From Thiogranum sp. (GTDB lineage: Bacteria; Pseudomonadota; Gammaproteobacteria; DSM-19610): a stretch of 64,000 nucleotides of DNA. The notes beneath the pieces were generated by a model that was given only the letters and a program-made list of their open reading frames with translations, was not told where the DNA came from and did no database searches. Positions 19,931 to 30,654 of this stretch are shown one piece after another. Each line of letters starts with the position of its first letter. The first letter of the stretch is position 1. The stretch spans positions 1-64,000 of the forward strand of contig JAGXGS010000071.1 in the NCBI GenBank assembly GCA_024636585.1. Reading direction: 5' to 3'. The position numbers and the translations under genes were made by a program.

Positions 19931-21107
19931 CCAGCGCCCTCAGAAAGGTCCGGATTTCCGACAGCATTTCCTTGAATAACGGATTGTACGTCAGGCGCCG
20001 CACCACCCGACAGTCCGGCGTTTCGTCGAACATTTCGCCCAGGCAATCTTCCTTGCCCGCCTTGCAGCGCTGATAGTTATCCGGGTCGAGCCGGTAATAG
20101 TGGGTACAGAAACGCTGACTCCCATGCGCGCCGTAATGCGGGTTGTCGGGCGCCGGCAACAGCGAAGTATGCGCATAGCTTTTAATGTCTGCCGCAGGTT
20201 GCGAGGCCGGAATGACCTGCACATGCGGTGGCACGATCGACTGCCGGGTGCTGTACCAGAGCATGCGTCGGGGCATGCTGCGTAGCCTGCCGAACCAGTC
20301 GAGGATCGCCGCCGCGCTGATGGTTGCATCAGTGGCGCTGGCGGCGACGAACACCGGCGTCAGCAACGGCCGGCGCCTGCCCAGCCCGGCACATCTGCGA
20401 ATCAGCTTGCAGGCTTCCCCGATCCCGCGATTCGCCAGGGATTCGTATTTGAAACTGTCGGTATCCGGCTGCACATCGAACCAGGCCAGTCGCGTTACGC
20501 GCCGCCCCAGCCACGCCAGCGGAGCGGCCAGCATTGTCAACCGGCGCACCTGCAAGGCGGGAGCAAACAGATACAGCGCGCGGATGTCCTGATGACGCAA
20601 GGCCTGGTACAGATTCAGCGTCGCGCCGACGGAAAAACCCAGCAGGTGAATTTCATCGCTGCGCGCCCGCAGCAGCGCGAGCAGGTGTTCATGCGCCTCC
20701 AGCCAGTCTTCCCAGCGCGTGTGCAAAAGATCGCCGGGCCGGGTGCCGTGACCCGGCAACAGCATGCCCAGCACGCAGAAGCCTTCGGCCTGAAAAAAGG
20801 TCGCGATATCGCGCACCAGAAAGGGGGCATCAGTCAGACCATGGACCATCAGGATGGCGCGCGCTGGCCGGTTCGACGGCGCCGGCTCCAGCAGAAACGG
20901 ACTGTTACCATCGATTATCCACTCGCGCTGCGCAGTTTCGAGATCAGTGCGTCCCCGCTCGACATGCCGGCGGCCGGCGGCGACGTAGGCTTCGAGACTG
21001 TCGGTGCCGCGGTGAAACGGCGGATCGAAACGCGGCTGGTGCCGTGGCCCCAGTTCCTGCGCCACTGACAACGCGTGCAGCAGATTCCATACCCGACCCA
21101 CCGTCAC
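19899..21107 (-). CDS. Alpha/beta hydrolase, serine lipase or peptidase-like
   Basis: The 402-residue protein has an alpha/beta-hydrolase core from about residue 84: the oxyanion strand [32 protein letters not shown], the nucleophile elbow [11 protein letters not shown] (GxSxG), a candidate acid in [11 protein letters not shown] and a C-terminal histidine in SYAHTSLL. This resembles the monoacylglycerol lipase / S33 esterase group. The 80-residue N-terminal region and the cysteine-bearing C-terminal part ([22 protein letters not shown]) are unfamiliar. No signal peptide is seen. GTG start overlaps the rnhB stop (GTGA). It is inserted between rnhB and dnaE, which are usually adjacent. Substrate unknown. 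Confidence 0.8.
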   Translation of the reverse strand: MTVGRVWNLLHALSVAQELGPRHQPRFDPPFHRGTDSLEAYVAAGRRHVERGRTDLETAQREWIIDGNSPFLLEPAPSNRPARAILMVHGLTDAPFLVRDIATFFQAEGFCVLGMLLPGHGTRPGDLLHTRWEDWLEAHEHLLALLRARSDEIHLLGFSVGATLNLYQALRHQDIRALYLFAPALQVRRLTMLAAPLAWLGRRVTRLAWFDVQPDTDSFKYESLANRGIGEACKLIRRCAGLGRRRPLLTPVFVAASATDATISAAAILDWFGRLRSMPRRMLWYSTRQSIVPPHVQVIPASQPAADIKSYAHTSLLPAPDNPHYGAHGSQRFCTHYYRLDPDNYQRCKAGKEDCLGEMFDETPDCRVVRRLTYNPLFKEMLSEIRTFLRALDEPADAHGQT

Positions 21108-21724
21108 TCGCCGTCGTTGCCGCAGGCTTCCAGTCGTTCCCGTACCGGCCCAAAGTGGCGCCGGTGGATCGGTGTTACACCCAGCTTCAGCAGCGCGTCG
21201 AGATGCTGCCTGCAGGTATATCCCTTGTGCTGGGCAAAACCGTAGCCGGGATAAATCTGTTCCATTTCGACCATCTCCCGGTCGCGTACCACCTTGGCGA
21301 GTATGGATGCCGCACTGATGGCGGGTACGCGATCATCACCCTTGATCAGTGCCTGGGCGCGGCACTCGAACGCGGGGCAGCGATTACCGTCGACCAGCAC
21401 CAGTTGCGGCGCCAGCAGCAGGCCGGCGACGGCACGCTGCATGGCCAGCAAGCTGGCGTGCAGAATATTGATGCGCTCGATTTCCTCGACTTCCGCGCGT
21501 GCGACCGACCAGGCCAGCGCCCGGTCGCGAATCTGTTCGGCCAACGCTTCGCGGCTTTGCGGTGTGAGTTTCTTGGAATCTCTCAGGCCCTCGATCGGCC
21601 GGGCCGGATCGAGAATCACCGCCGCCGCCATGACCGGTCCGGCCAACGGTCCGCGCCCCGCTTCATCCACACCTGCCATCGGCAGCAGATCCGGCGGGAA
21701 TTCAAAGTCAGCAGGTCCGGTCAC
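21104..21724 (-). CDS. rnhB: Ribonuclease HII
   Basis: The 206-residue enzyme removes ribonucleotides from DNA-RNA hybrids. The catalytic Asp-Glu pair is in [16 protein letters not shown] near residue 18, followed by [24 protein letters not shown] and the fourth acidic residue region [14 protein letters not shown]. The C-terminal [19 protein letters not shown] is conserved. It begins with GTG overlapping the lpxB stop (GTGA) and its own end overlaps the hydrolase start. Confidence 0.96.
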   Translation of the reverse strand: MTGPADFEFPPDLLPMAGVDEAGRGPLAGPVMAAAVILDPARPIEGLRDSKKLTPQSREALAEQIRDRALAWSVARAEVEEIERINILHASLLAMQRAVAGLLLAPQLVLVDGNRCPAFECRAQALIKGDDRVPAISAASILAKVVRDREMVEMEQIYPGYGFAQHKGYTCRQHLDALLKLGVTPIHRRHFGPVRERLEACGNDGE

Positions 21725-22878
21725 GACGCGATGCTCTCCAGAATGATCCGCGCTGCGCAGTCAGCGGCATTGCGGCGTAGTTGTGTGTGCAGGCTGCGAA
21801 ACGGCGCGACCTGCCGCGCCGCGGCAGCCGGGTTCTGCAGCAACTCCAGCACCGCCCCGGCGAGCTGTTGTGGGTTGGCGTCGCGCTGCAGAAACTCCGG
21901 CACCTGTGCGGTGCCGAGCAAATTATTCGGCAATGATACATGAGGCACCTGCAACAGGCGCCATGCCAGGTAGAAACTCAACGGATGCATGCGGTAGGCG
22001 ACCACCATCGGCCGCTCGAGCAGCAGGCATTCCAGGGTGGCGGTGCCGGAGGCCAGCAGCACCGCGTCGGCGGCTTCCATCGCCGCACGCGCTCCGCCGT
22101 CGAGCAGCCTGATCGGCAGCTGACCCGAATCCGCCTGCTGCATCGCCTGACGCACCAGCGGCAGCAGATCGGGACTGGCCACCGGCAATACAAATTGCAG
22201 ATCCGGCAAGGCCTTGCGCATCAGGACCGCCGCCTGCAGGAACACCGGCAGCAGGCGTTTGATTTCGGCGCCACGGCTCCCCGGTAGCAGCGCCACGCAA
22301 GCGGCCTCGGGATTCAGCCCTAACGCACGGCGCCCCTGCTGCGCATCCGGCGTCGGCCCGATTTCATCGGCCAGCGGATGACCGGTGCAGACCGCCGAAA
22401 TACCCTGTTGAGCATAAACATTCGTTTCGAATGGAAACAGCGTCAGCATCGTATCGACACTGCTGCCAATGCGCCGGGTACGGTAGCCGCGCCATGCCCA
22501 GACCGACGGGCTGACCCAGTGCAGGGTCGGAATACCGCGACGCTTGAGATGACGTTCCAGGCCCAGGTTGAAATCCGGCGCATCGATTCCGACGAACACC
22601 TGCGGCGGCTGTTCCAGCAGCGTGCGTCGTAACTTACGGCGCAGACGCAGCAGACGCGGGAGCTGCGCGGCAACTTCAACCAGCCCCATAACCGCCAGTT
22701 GCTCGGCGTGCAGCAATGCTTTGCAGCCGGCGGCGCGCATCTGCGGTCCGGCCACACCCTCGAAGGTCACCCGGGGGTGGCGCTTGCGGATCGCTTCCAT
22801 CAGCGCGGCACCGAGCCGGTCGCCCGACAGTTCTCCGGCCGCCAGTGCAATTCGCAGCGGTGCCGGCTCAGCGGACAA
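21721..22878 (-). CDS. lpxB: Lipid-A-disaccharide synthase
   Basis: The 385-residue GT19 enzyme joins UDP-2,3-diacylglucosamine to lipid X. Motifs: [106 protein letters not shown]. The frame has an ATG at 22938 but that would overlap lpxA by 71 bases. TTG at 22878 gives an N-terminus one residue longer than E. coli LpxB and an 11-base overlap, so I chose it. It is downstream of lpxD-fabZ-lpxA in the lipid A cluster. Confidence 0.95.
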   Translation of the reverse strand: MSAEPAPLRIALAAGELSGDRLGAALMEAIRKRHPRVTFEGVAGPQMRAAGCKALLHAEQLAVMGLVEVAAQLPRLLRLRRKLRRTLLEQPPQVFVGIDAPDFNLGLERHLKRRGIPTLHWVSPSVWAWRGYRTRRIGSSVDTMLTLFPFETNVYAQQGISAVCTGHPLADEIGPTPDAQQGRRALGLNPEAACVALLPGSRGAEIKRLLPVFLQAAVLMRKALPDLQFVLPVASPDLLPLVRQAMQQADSGQLPIRLLDGGARAAMEAADAVLLASGTATLECLLLERPMVVAYRMHPLSFYLAWRLLQVPHVSLPNNLLGTAQVPEFLQRDANPQQLAGAVLELLQNPAAAARQVAPFRSLHTQLRRNAADCAARIILESIAS

Positions 22879-23662
22879 TACTGCGGCTACAGTTTTGCAG
22901 GAAGTTGTACAACTTGCGGAGATCCGGGTTATCAGCATCGAGCTCCGCCAGTTGCTGAATCGCCTGCTCCAGCGGTAATCCGCAACGGTAAAGCGTGCGA
23001 TAACCCTGCTTCAGCGCCTGGATGCGGGTATCGGAAAAGCCGTTGCGTCGCAGGCCTTCGACATTCAGGCCACGTGGGCGCGCCCGACCTTCGCTGACTG
23101 TGATAAACGGGGGTACATCCTTGTTGATACGTGCGCCATAGGCGGTAAAGGAATAGTCGCCGATGCGACAGAACTGGTGTACCAGGGTGGCACCACCCAA
23201 CGTCACGTAATCATTGATCCTGACATGGCCGGCGAGCGTGGCGCTGTTGGCAAGTACAGTATGACTGCCGATCTGGCAATCATGGGCAATGTGCACATAC
23301 GCCATGATCCAGTTGTGGTCGCCGATGCGGGTGACGCCGCCTCCCTGTTCGGTGCCGCGGTTGATCGTAACGTATTCGCGAATCGTATTGCCGGCACCGA
23401 TTTCCAGTCGCGTCGGTTCACCGTCATACTTCTTGTCCTGGGGAGCTTCACCGACAGAGGCGAACTGATAAATGGATGTGTCGCGGCCGATCCGTGTCGT
23501 GCCGCGGATCACAACATGCGGACCGATCCAGGATCCTGCATCGATCTCGACGTCGGCATCGATGATGCTGTACGGACCGACAATGACATCGGCGGCGATG
23601 CGTGCTGCCGGATCAACGACAGCGGTTGGATGAATGAGCGAACCACTGCCGGTATTGATCAT
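22868..23662 (-). CDS. lpxA: UDP-N-acetylglucosamine acyltransferase
   Basis: The 264-residue trimeric left-handed beta-helix enzyme adds the first 3-hydroxyacyl chain of lipid A. Hexapeptide repeats fill residues 10-190. Visible motifs are IHPTAVVDPAARI, GPYSIIDADVEI, VGEAPQDKKYDGEPTRLEIG, NTIREYVTINRGT and the catalytic histidine region MAYVHIAHDCQIG. The C-terminal helical part (LNVEGLRRNGFS) contacts the acyl carrier protein. ATG start; 31 bases downstream of fabZ. Confidence 0.97.
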   Translation of the reverse strand: MINTGSGSLIHPTAVVDPAARIAADVIVGPYSIIDADVEIDAGSWIGPHVVIRGTTRIGRDTSIYQFASVGEAPQDKKYDGEPTRLEIGAGNTIREYVTINRGTEQGGGVTRIGDHNWIMAYVHIAHDCQIGSHTVLANSATLAGHVRINDYVTLGGATLVHQFCRIGDYSFTAYGARINKDVPPFITVSEGRARPRGLNVEGLRRNGFSDTRIQALKQGYRTLYRCGLPLEQAIQQLAELDADNPDLRKLYNFLQNCSRSIVR

Positions 23663-23693
23663 AGAAATCTGCCGTCAATCGAAGTCAGCGAGA

Positions 23694-24134
23694 TCAGGCG
23701 TCGATCTTGCGCTCCGTGCACATGATTACTGCGCTCGCGACCAGCTTGCCATCAACGCTGGCCTCGGCATCGAACACACCGATACCACGTTTCATTTTCT
23801 TGATCTCAACCGCCAGGCGTAACTGGTCACCAGGCTCGACCGGGCGCTTGAAGCGCGCCTTGTCGATTCCGACGAAATAATACAGCGAATCGCGCAACGC
23901 CTTTGGATCCCTGCCGCAAAATGCCAGCAATCCGGTTGCCTGCGCCATCGCTTCAAGGATCAGCACTCCGGGCATCACCGGCTTTTCGGGGAAATGTCCC
24001 TGGAAGTAAGGTTCATTGATGCTCACGTTCTTGATCGCGACCAACGACTTGTCGGCCTCATACTCCAGCACGCGATCCACTAGCAAGAACGGATAGCGGT
24101 GGGGAAGAATTTTTAGTATTTGATTAATATCCAT
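23694..24134 (-). CDS. fabZ: 3-hydroxyacyl-ACP dehydratase FabZ
   Basis: The 146-residue hot-dog-fold enzyme dehydrates 3-hydroxyacyl-ACP in fatty acid elongation. [16 protein letters not shown], the catalytic histidine in [22 protein letters not shown] with the catalytic glutamate in LEAMAQ, and [19 protein letters not shown] are present. It sits between lpxD and lpxA, which compete with it for the same 3-hydroxyacyl-ACP pool. Confidence 0.97.
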   Translation of the reverse strand: MDINQILKILPHRYPFLLVDRVLEYEADKSLVAIKNVSINEPYFQGHFPEKPVMPGVLILEAMAQATGLLAFCGRDPKALRDSLYYFVGIDKARFKRPVEPGDQLRLAVEIKKMKRGIGVFDAEASVDGKLVASAVIMCTERKIDA

Positions 24135-24176
24135 GGCCTGAAATTAGAACCGATTCGAAGTTAAAAGGCTACCGAT

Positions 24177-25205
24177 TTATCCTTGCCGATCAGTTTCCAG
24201 ACGCGCGACACGACGCAGCAGACTGCGCAGTTGTTTAAAGCAGACAGCATTGCGCCGCCATTGCACAGTCTCCATCAAAGGCGTTCCAGTGGAGTAACTG
24301 CCGGCGCTGGAAATAGAGCGTGTCACCAGAGACATGGCGGTGATATGAACATGATCGACAATTTCGATGTGACCGACCAGACCAGCGCCGCCGGCTATAG
24401 TGCAATGACTACCGATACGCGTACTGCCGGAGACCCCGACACAACCGGCGATCGCAGTATGCTCTCCGATTACCACGTTGTGGGCAATCTGCACCTGGTT
24501 ATCTATCTTTACACCGCGTCCGATCAGCGTGTCATCCACGGCGCCTCGATCGATCGTGGTGTTGGCGCCGATTTCGACATCATCGCCTATCTGGACACTG
24601 CCGATCTGCGGCACTTTTTCCCAATGACTATCGCTCTGCGCCAGGCCGAAACCGTCGGCCCCGATGACCACGCCCGGATGCAACAGGACGCGTTTACCGA
24701 CTTGCGCGCGCGCCAGTACCGTCACCCTCGCCACCAGTCGGCTTTCGGCGCCGATCCGGACACCCGGGCCAATCACACAGCCCGGCCCCAGATGTACGCG
24801 CGCCCCGATTTCGGCGCCTGCTTCAATGCTACAGAAGGCATCGATGCGTGCGCTTTTATGAATAGTCGCCGACCCGTTGATGGCGGCGCCGGGATGTACC
24901 CCGGCCTTCACCTCAACGCGTGGATGCAGAATCTGGGCGGCACGCGCATAGCAGGCATAGGGATTATCGCTGACCAGCGCCGGCACCGGGCAAGCCGCCG
25001 CATCTGCCACGGAAACGATCACCGCCGCCGCGCGGGTGCCGGCGAGATAACGGCGATACCGGGGACTGGCGAGAAAACTCAGCTCGCCGGGGCCGGCATT
25101 CTGCAGAGTGCCAACGCCATGCACCAGCGCGTCTCCAGCGCCGTGCAGCGTCGCGTTGACCTGCTCAGCCAGCTGCGCGACAGACAGCTCTACACGGGCG
25201 TTCAG
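24177..25205 (-). CDS. lpxD: UDP-3-O-acylglucosamine N-acyltransferase, apparently with a CTG start
   Basis: The enzyme adds the second 3-hydroxyacyl chain of lipid A. It has an N-terminal uridine-binding domain, a left-handed beta-helix (hexapeptides from about residue 125) and a C-terminal helix. Motifs: [45 protein letters not shown], and the catalytic histidine in [20 protein letters not shown]. The first conventional start (GTG 25124) would cut off 27 residues, although clear LpxD sequence ([19 protein letters not shown]) continues upstream in frame. No ATG, GTG or TTG lies between there and the in-frame TAA at 25241. CTG at 25205, two bases after the skp stop, gives a 342-residue protein (E. 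coli 341). Confidence 0.9.
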   Translation of the reverse strand: MNARVELSVAQLAEQVNATLHGAGDALVHGVGTLQNAGPGELSFLASPRYRRYLAGTRAAAVIVSVADAAACPVPALVSDNPYACYARAAQILHPRVEVKAGVHPGAAINGSATIHKSARIDAFCSIEAGAEIGARVHLGPGCVIGPGVRIGAESRLVARVTVLARAQVGKRVLLHPGVVIGADGFGLAQSDSHWEKVPQIGSVQIGDDVEIGANTTIDRGAVDDTLIGRGVKIDNQVQIAHNVVIGEHTAIAGCVGVSGSTRIGSHCTIAGGAGLVGHIEIVDHVHITAMSLVTRSISSAGSYSTGTPLMETVQWRRNAVCFKQLRSLLRRVARLETDRQG

Positions 25206-25206
25206 A

Positions 25207-25728
25207 TTATTTGCCGCCGCCCGCCTTGAAACTGGCCTTTAGCTTGCTCAGCACGTCTTCGGTAATGTCTACCTTGTCACTGGAATAGACCACGCCCTGT
25301 CCGAGAATCACGTCGAAGTTCTTTTCCTTGGCGAGTTCCACTGTCGCGTCGTACATCTGGCGCTGCAGCGACGAAAGTATTTCGTTTTTGCGGATATTCA
25401 GATCATCACGGAATTCATCCTGCGCGCGTTTGATTTCACGACGCTTGGACAGGATGTCGCGCTCCAGATTGCTACTCTCCTTTTCGCTCATCACTGCACC
25501 GTCACGGGACAGCTTGTCTTCCAGCGCACGGACGTCCTTCTGCAGCGCCACCAGATCTTTTTCCCGCGGTGCAAATTCGGTTTCTATATTGGTCTGTGCC
25601 GCCTTCGCCTGCGGCGCCTCTTCCATCAAACGGACGGTGTTCACCACTCCGACGCGTGTTTCCGCCTGCACCGGCAGGGCCACGGCGGCCAGCGCCACTA
25701 TTCCGATCAGTACACTATAATTTTTCAA
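25207..25728 (-). CDS. skp: Periplasmic chaperone Skp/OmpH
   Basis: The 173-residue protein has a signal peptide ([22 protein letters not shown], probable cleavage after A22), a short strand [12 protein letters not shown] and a long charged coiled-coil (about 40-140) typical of the trimeric 'jellyfish' chaperone that holds outer-membrane proteins in transit to BamA. The start is TTG; AGGAGA seven bases upstream (25741-25736) strongly supports it, and the frame gives a normal signal. bamA-skp-lpxD is the conserved order. Confidence 0.93.
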   Translation of the reverse strand: MKNYSVLIGIVALAAVALPVQAETRVGVVNTVRLMEEAPQAKAAQTNIETEFAPREKDLVALQKDVRALEDKLSRDGAVMSEKESSNLERDILSKRREIKRAQDEFRDDLNIRKNEILSSLQRQMYDATVELAKEKNFDVILGQGVVYSSDKVDITEDVLSKLKASFKAGGGK

Positions 25729-25778
25729 CTTGAACTCTCCTTTTTTTACAACTCATACTAGACATGCTGGTGTCAGCC

Positions 25779-28058
25779 TCAGAAACCGGCTCCCAGCGTG
25801 AACTGAAATTCCTGCAGATCATCGCCCGACTGATCATTGAACGGCTGCGCAATGCTGATAGCCAGTGGACCGACCGGCGACAGCCAGGTTCCCGCAATAC
25901 CCACTGACATACGCAGGTCGTTGACATCGAAATTCTCGGTGCCCGGAAATACGTTTCCGATATCGTAGAAAGCGCTTAACCTGACACTGTTGGTTTCAGT
26001 AAGGAACGGCGGCGGAAAACTGATCGCCAGTGTGCCGACGGTACGAAAACTTCCGCCCAACGGATCGTTGGTGGAATCGCGAGGCCCCAGCGAATTATCC
26101 TCGTAGCCGCGCACCGAGCGCACACCACCTGCAAAGAAGTTTTCGAAGAAAGGCAGGGAATCGAAATCGCCGAATCCATCACCCCAGCCGACTTCGCCCT
26201 GAGCCTCCAGTACCAGCAGGTTGGTCAGCGGTATATAACGCTCCATTTTCCCGGTGATTTTATAGTACTCGAGTTCCGAGCCCGGAACCTTGGCTTCGAG
26301 GCTGATGCTCTGAATGCCACCCTTGGTCGGAAACACCCTGCGATTGCGGGTGTCGTGCGCCCAGCTGCCGGTGATGCCGAAGGTTTTGAAGCTGTCGCCG
26401 TTCTGGTCCACAAAAGCCCTGACCTCATTCGAGGCGAAGTTCGAAAGTTTAAGTTTGAGACTGTCCGCGGTAAACCCGAAGCGGAATGTATCGGTTTCGC
26501 TGACTGGGAAACCATAGGTCATGTTAGCCCCATAGGTGTCAGTCGAATACCGGGTAATGTTAGCCTCATCGGCATCTGTTTCGCGATAGAACATCCCGAA
26601 GCCCCGGCTAATGCCGTCGATGGTGTAATACGGATTCAGATACGAAAAACTGTACAGGCGATTGACGGCACTGTTGTTGATGGCGGCACTGACACGTCGC
26701 CCGGTGCCCAGGAAATTGTTCTGGGAAATACTGCCGTTGAGCAGCACGCCAGAGGTCTGTGAAAAACCGATACCGAGCGAAATGCTTCCTGAGGGTTGTT
26801 CCGTCACTGAATAATTGACATCGACCTGATCGGGCGATGCGGGTACCGCCGGCGTCTCCACATTGACCTGTTCAAAAAAACCGAGGCGCTGCAGGCGGGT
26901 GCGGGAACGTTCGACTTTCTGTGCCGAAAACCAGCCGCCTTCCATCTGGCGCATTTCCTGGCGCAACACATCGTCGCGGGTCTTGATATTGCCGGAAAAG
27001 TTGATGCGCCGTACATACACCCGCTTGCCCGGATCGACGAAAAAGGTCAGTGCGACTTCACGCGTCTCTTCATTGACATCCGGTACGGTGTTGACGTTGG
27101 CAAAGGCATAACCGCGGTTGCCGAGCTTGTCGGACAGGCGCGTTACGGTACTTGTCACCTGCTTGCGCGAGAACACTTCTCCGGCATTGATCTGGAACTC
27201 CGGGAACAACTCCTCGGGCGGCAGTACCAGGTCACCGGACAACTTGATATCGCTGACGCGATACTGCGCGCCTTCGCTCACGTTGATGGTGATGTAAATA
27301 TCTTTCTTGTCCGGAGTAATTGCTACCTGGGTCGACTCGATGTTGAACTTTATATAGCCGCGATCCTGATACCAGGAGCGCAGGGTTTCGAGATCGGCTG
27401 CCAGCTTCTGCTTGGAATACTGATCATTCTTGGTATAGAACGAGAAAAATCCGGAGGTGCTCTGCTCGAACTGGTCGAGCAGAGTTTCATCCTTGAATTC
27501 GTCGTTACCGACGATATTGATCTGCTTGATCCGCGCGACTACGCCCTCGGATACATCGATCAGGATTCCGACCCGATTGCGATCCAGCGGTGTCACCGTG
27601 GTTTCGATGTTCACGCCATACTTGCCGCGACTGAAATATTGCCGCTCCAGTTCCTGCTCCACTTTTTCGAGCAGCGAACGGTTGAACACCTGGCCTTCCG
27701 CGAAGCCGATGTCGCGCAATGAATCGAGCAACGGTTCAGTCTCGATATCCTTGTTACCTTTCAGCTTGATGCTGGAAATGGCCGGACGCTCAACCACCTT
27801 CACCACCAGCACGCCGTTTTCCCTTTCCAGCTCGATATCCTTGAAATAGCCGGACCTGAACAATGAACGGATCGCGCGCTCCGACTCCTGTTCGTCGAAC
27901 CGGTCTCCAACCTTGACCGGCAGGTAATTGAATACCGTGCCCGGTGCAATGCGTTGCAACCCCTCGACCCGGATATCCGCAATTTCGAAGGACTCAAAGG
28001 CCTGGGCGCTGGAACACAGGGCCATGGCGATAATCAGGGGTTTCAAACGGCTAAGCAT
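25779..28058 (-). CDS. bamA: Outer membrane assembly factor BamA
   Basis: The 759-residue Omp85 protein inserts beta-barrel proteins into the outer membrane. It has a signal peptide (MLSRLKPLIIAMALCSSAQA), five POTRA domains (about 23-420: FEIADIRVEGLQRIAPGTVF, then SSIKLKGNKDIETEPL, IKQINIVGNDEF, YRVSDIKLSGDL and YVRRINFSGNIKTRDDV), and a 16-strand barrel from about residue 425. The barrel contains VRGYEDNSLGPRD, the conserved RGF/Y loop-6 motif, and ends in phenylalanine (TLGAGF), as outer-membrane barrels do. Confidence 0.97.
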   Translation of the reverse strand: MLSRLKPLIIAMALCSSAQAFESFEIADIRVEGLQRIAPGTVFNYLPVKVGDRFDEQESERAIRSLFRSGYFKDIELERENGVLVVKVVERPAISSIKLKGNKDIETEPLLDSLRDIGFAEGQVFNRSLLEKVEQELERQYFSRGKYGVNIETTVTPLDRNRVGILIDVSEGVVARIKQINIVGNDEFKDETLLDQFEQSTSGFFSFYTKNDQYSKQKLAADLETLRSWYQDRGYIKFNIESTQVAITPDKKDIYITINVSEGAQYRVSDIKLSGDLVLPPEELFPEFQINAGEVFSRKQVTSTVTRLSDKLGNRGYAFANVNTVPDVNEETREVALTFFVDPGKRVYVRRINFSGNIKTRDDVLRQEMRQMEGGWFSAQKVERSRTRLQRLGFFEQVNVETPAVPASPDQVDVNYSVTEQPSGSISLGIGFSQTSGVLLNGSISQNNFLGTGRRVSAAINNSAVNRLYSFSYLNPYYTIDGISRGFGMFYRETDADEANITRYSTDTYGANMTYGFPVSETDTFRFGFTADSLKLKLSNFASNEVRAFVDQNGDSFKTFGITGSWAHDTRNRRVFPTKGGIQSISLEAKVPGSELEYYKITGKMERYIPLTNLLVLEAQGEVGWGDGFGDFDSLPFFENFFAGGVRSVRGYEDNSLGPRDSTNDPLGGSFRTVGTLAISFPPPFLTETNSVRLSAFYDIGNVFPGTENFDVNDLRMSVGIAGTWLSPVGPLAISIAQPFNDQSGDDLQEFQFTLGAGF

Positions 28059-28078
28059 ATCAGTCTCGGAGAAAACGG

Positions 28079-29449
28079 TCAGGTTCCAAACAGTCGCGAC
28101 AGGTCATTATAGAAAGCAACGCCCATCAGAAGCAGCAACAATACGATACCGAGTTGTTGCCCGACTTGCATCGCCTGTTCGGTGAGTGGCTTGCCGCGCA
28201 CCCATTCGATCAGGTTGTATAACAGGTGGCCACCATCCAGGATCGGGATCGGAAGCAGATTCAGAACGCCCAGACTGATACTGACGATGGCAAGAAACTT
28301 CAGGAAACTCGCCATGCCGATGCTCGCCGAATAGCCCGCATACTGGGCAATGCTGATCGGGCCACTGATGTTTTCCACCGATGCATGGCCCGACAACATG
28401 CCCCACAAGGTGCGCAAAGTGAGTGCCGACATTTGCCAGGTTTTGAGCACCGACTTGCCGGTCGCCTCCAGCGGACCGTAGCGGATCTCAGTGCGGGTCG
28501 GATGGTCGGCCGGGTCCGGCGGTTGCACGTAGGCGCCGATCTGACCAATTTCGTTGCCTTCAGCATCCTGTGCTGCGCGCGGGACCAGTTGCAGGTCCAC
28601 TTCACCATCGCCGCGCTGCACCCGAACCTGCAGGGCCTGTCCCGGACGGGCGCGCACATAGTCGACCCATGCCGACCAGTCCGGCACCGGATCCCCGTCC
28701 ACCGCCAGTATCCGGTCTCCGGCCTCGAGGCCGGCCTGCTCTGCCGGTGAGTCCTCAACCACTCGTTCAATTATCGCTGGCAGACTCGGCCGCCAGACGG
28801 ACAGGCCCAGATTATTCAGCAGGCCGCGCTTGTCGAGTATGTTGTCCACGCTGCCGAAATCGAGCGTCAGCAGACGCTGCTCCCCGTCCTCGCCACGTAC
28901 CAGCAGATCCACCTCGTCGCGTGCCAGCGCTGCATCGAGAAGTTCGAGAGTCGCAGTATCCCAGATCGGTGTAGGCCGCCCGTCGATCGCCAGCAACTCG
29001 TCGCCATGGAGCAAACCGGCTTCAGCGGCCGGAGACCGGGGTTCGATGTCGCCGAGCACCGGCTTCAGACCCGGTACACCGCTGACGAACATCACCCAGT
29101 AAGCAAGGATCGCAAACAGAAAGTTGAACAATGGGCCGGCACAGATTACCGATGAACGCACCCACAATGGCTTGCGATTGAACGCCCGGTGGCGTTCCGG
29201 CTCCGCGACTGGCGCTTCGCGCTCGTCGAGCATCTTGACGTAACCGCCAAGGGGCAGAAATCCGACTGCAAACTCTGTGGCATCGGCGCCGAACCGACGT
29301 TGGTATATGGGCTTTCCGAAGCCGATGGAAAAGCGCAGGACCTTGACGCCCAGTCGCCGGGCGACCCAGAAATGTCCGAACTCATGGACTGCCACCAGCA
29401 CGCCGATCGCGACCAGAAACGCCAGCAGCGATACACCGAACGCGTTCAT
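28079..29449 (-). CDS. rseP: Site-2 protease RseP
   Basis: The 456-residue inner-membrane zinc protease cuts RseA within the membrane to free sigma E. The HExxH motif is in [18 protein letters not shown] (residues 17-34), with two periplasmic PDZ domains (about 125-300: [20 protein letters not shown] and [22 protein letters not shown]) and the third metal ligand region [18 protein letters not shown]. It has four membrane segments. Its start overlaps the dxr stop by four bases (ATGA). Position upstream of bamA is standard. Confidence 0.97.
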   Translation of the reverse strand: MNAFGVSLLAFLVAIGVLVAVHEFGHFWVARRLGVKVLRFSIGFGKPIYQRRFGADATEFAVGFLPLGGYVKMLDEREAPVAEPERHRAFNRKPLWVRSSVICAGPLFNFLFAILAYWVMFVSGVPGLKPVLGDIEPRSPAAEAGLLHGDELLAIDGRPTPIWDTATLELLDAALARDEVDLLVRGEDGEQRLLTLDFGSVDNILDKRGLLNNLGLSVWRPSLPAIIERVVEDSPAEQAGLEAGDRILAVDGDPVPDWSAWVDYVRARPGQALQVRVQRGDGEVDLQLVPRAAQDAEGNEIGQIGAYVQPPDPADHPTRTEIRYGPLEATGKSVLKTWQMSALTLRTLWGMLSGHASVENISGPISIAQYAGYSASIGMASFLKFLAIVSISLGVLNLLPIPILDGGHLLYNLIEWVRGKPLTEQAMQVGQQLGIVLLLLLMGVAFYNDLSRLFGT

Positions 29450-30654
29450 GATGACATCCGCCGGTGTGCAGTGCCGCCGACCAGCTCCTGCGCATAGCTT
29501 CTCGCCGCCGCATCGTCTTCAAGAATCACCGCCAGCGAATCGGCCGCATGCACATCCAGTCGTGATAGTGTCGCTTCAATGACGTGGGGAATACCGGTAT
29601 AGGCCAGCCGCCCGTCCAGGAACGCCTGTACCGCCACTTCGTTAGCGGCATTGAGCACGGCCGCGGCTGTGCCGCCCTGCTGCAGGGCCTGCTGGGCCAG
29701 CTGCAGGCAGGGAAACCGCTGCACATCGGGCGCTTCAAAATCCAGCCGTGCGATCTTCAACATATTCAAAGGTTCGACGCCGGCGGCAATGCGCTGTGGC
29801 CAGGCCAGCGCATGCGCAATCGGCGTGCGCATGTCAGGGTTGCCGAGTTGCGCCAGCACCGAACCGTCACGGAATTGCACCATCGAATGAATGACGCTCT
29901 GTGGATGTATGACAACCTGAATCAGCTCCGGTGGCAGGGCAAACAGCCAGCAGGCTTCGATCAATTCCAGTCCCTTGTTCATCATGGTGGCGCTGTCGAC
30001 TGAAATCTTGCGCCCCATGCTCCAGTTCGGATGCGCGCAGGCCTGCTCCGGCGTTATGTCCGCGAGAGCCGCCAGTGGCGTGGTGCGGAACGGGCCTCCG
30101 GACGCGGTGAGCATCACGCTCTCGACCCCATCGGGCGTGCCGTGTCCCGGCACGAAGCCGGCCGGCATGCACTGGAAGATTGCGTTGTGCTCGCTGTCGA
30201 CCGGCAGCAGCACAGCGCCACCATCATGCACTTCCTGCATGAACAGTGCACCGGACATCACCAGTGCTTCCTTGTTGGCGAGCAACACGCGCTTGCCGCA
30301 GCGCGCGGCTTCCAGAGTCGGTAGCAGACCGGCGGCGCCAACGATCGCTGCCATGACGATTTCGACATTCGCGAGCCCGGCAACCTGCAACAGCGCTGCA
30401 TCGCCGCCCAGCACCTGCACATCAGGCGCCTGGTCGTGCAGACGCCGATGCAGTTGCTCTGCCGCATCGCTATCCGCCATCACTGCATACCGGGGACGAT
30501 GTGCGAGGCATTGCTGCAGCAGGCCGTCGACATCCCGGTTGGCAGTCAACGCCACCGCCCGATAACGATCCGGATTACGCGCAATCACATCGAGCGTGCT
30601 GAGTCCGATAGAGCCGGTCGCCCCGAGCACCGTCACACCAATGGGCGTACTCAC
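29446..30654 (-). CDS. dxr: 1-deoxy-D-xylulose 5-phosphate reductoisomerase
   Basis: The 402-residue NADPH enzyme makes methylerythritol 4-phosphate, the substrate of IspD in this same window. The Rossmann motif [18 protein letters not shown] is at the N-terminus; [59 protein letters not shown] in part and [10 protein letters not shown] are family motifs with the metal and substrate residues. GTG start overlaps the cdsA stop (GTGA). Confidence 0.97.
   Translation of the reverse strand: MSTPIGVTVLGATGSIGLSTLDVIARNPDRYRAVALTANRDVDGLLQQCLAHRPRYAVMADSDAAEQLHRRLHDQAPDVQVLGGDAALLQVAGLANVEIVMAAIVGAAGLLPTLEAARCGKRVLLANKEALVMSGALFMQEVHDGGAVLLPVDSEHNAIFQCMPAGFVPGHGTPDGVESVMLTASGGPFRTTPLAALADITPEQACAHPNWSMGRKISVDSATMMNKGLELIEACWLFALPPELIQVVIHPQSVIHSMVQFRDGSVLAQLGNPDMRTPIAHALAWPQRIAAGVEPLNMLKIARLDFEAPDVQRFPCLQLAQQALQQGGTAAAVLNAANEVAVQAFLDGRLAYTGIPHVIEATLSRLDVHAADSLAVILEDDAAARSYAQELVGGTAHRRMSS

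Noticed and set aside
20534-21943. 469-codon open frame on the plus strand
   Set aside because: It is antisense to the hydrolase, rnhB and lpxB genes and is Arg/Pro/Ala-rich low-quality sequence, typical of a GC-rich shadow frame.
24183-25229. 348-codon plus-strand frame opposite lpxD
   Set aside because: It mirrors the hexapeptide repeats of lpxD on the other strand; LpxD motifs decide the coding strand.
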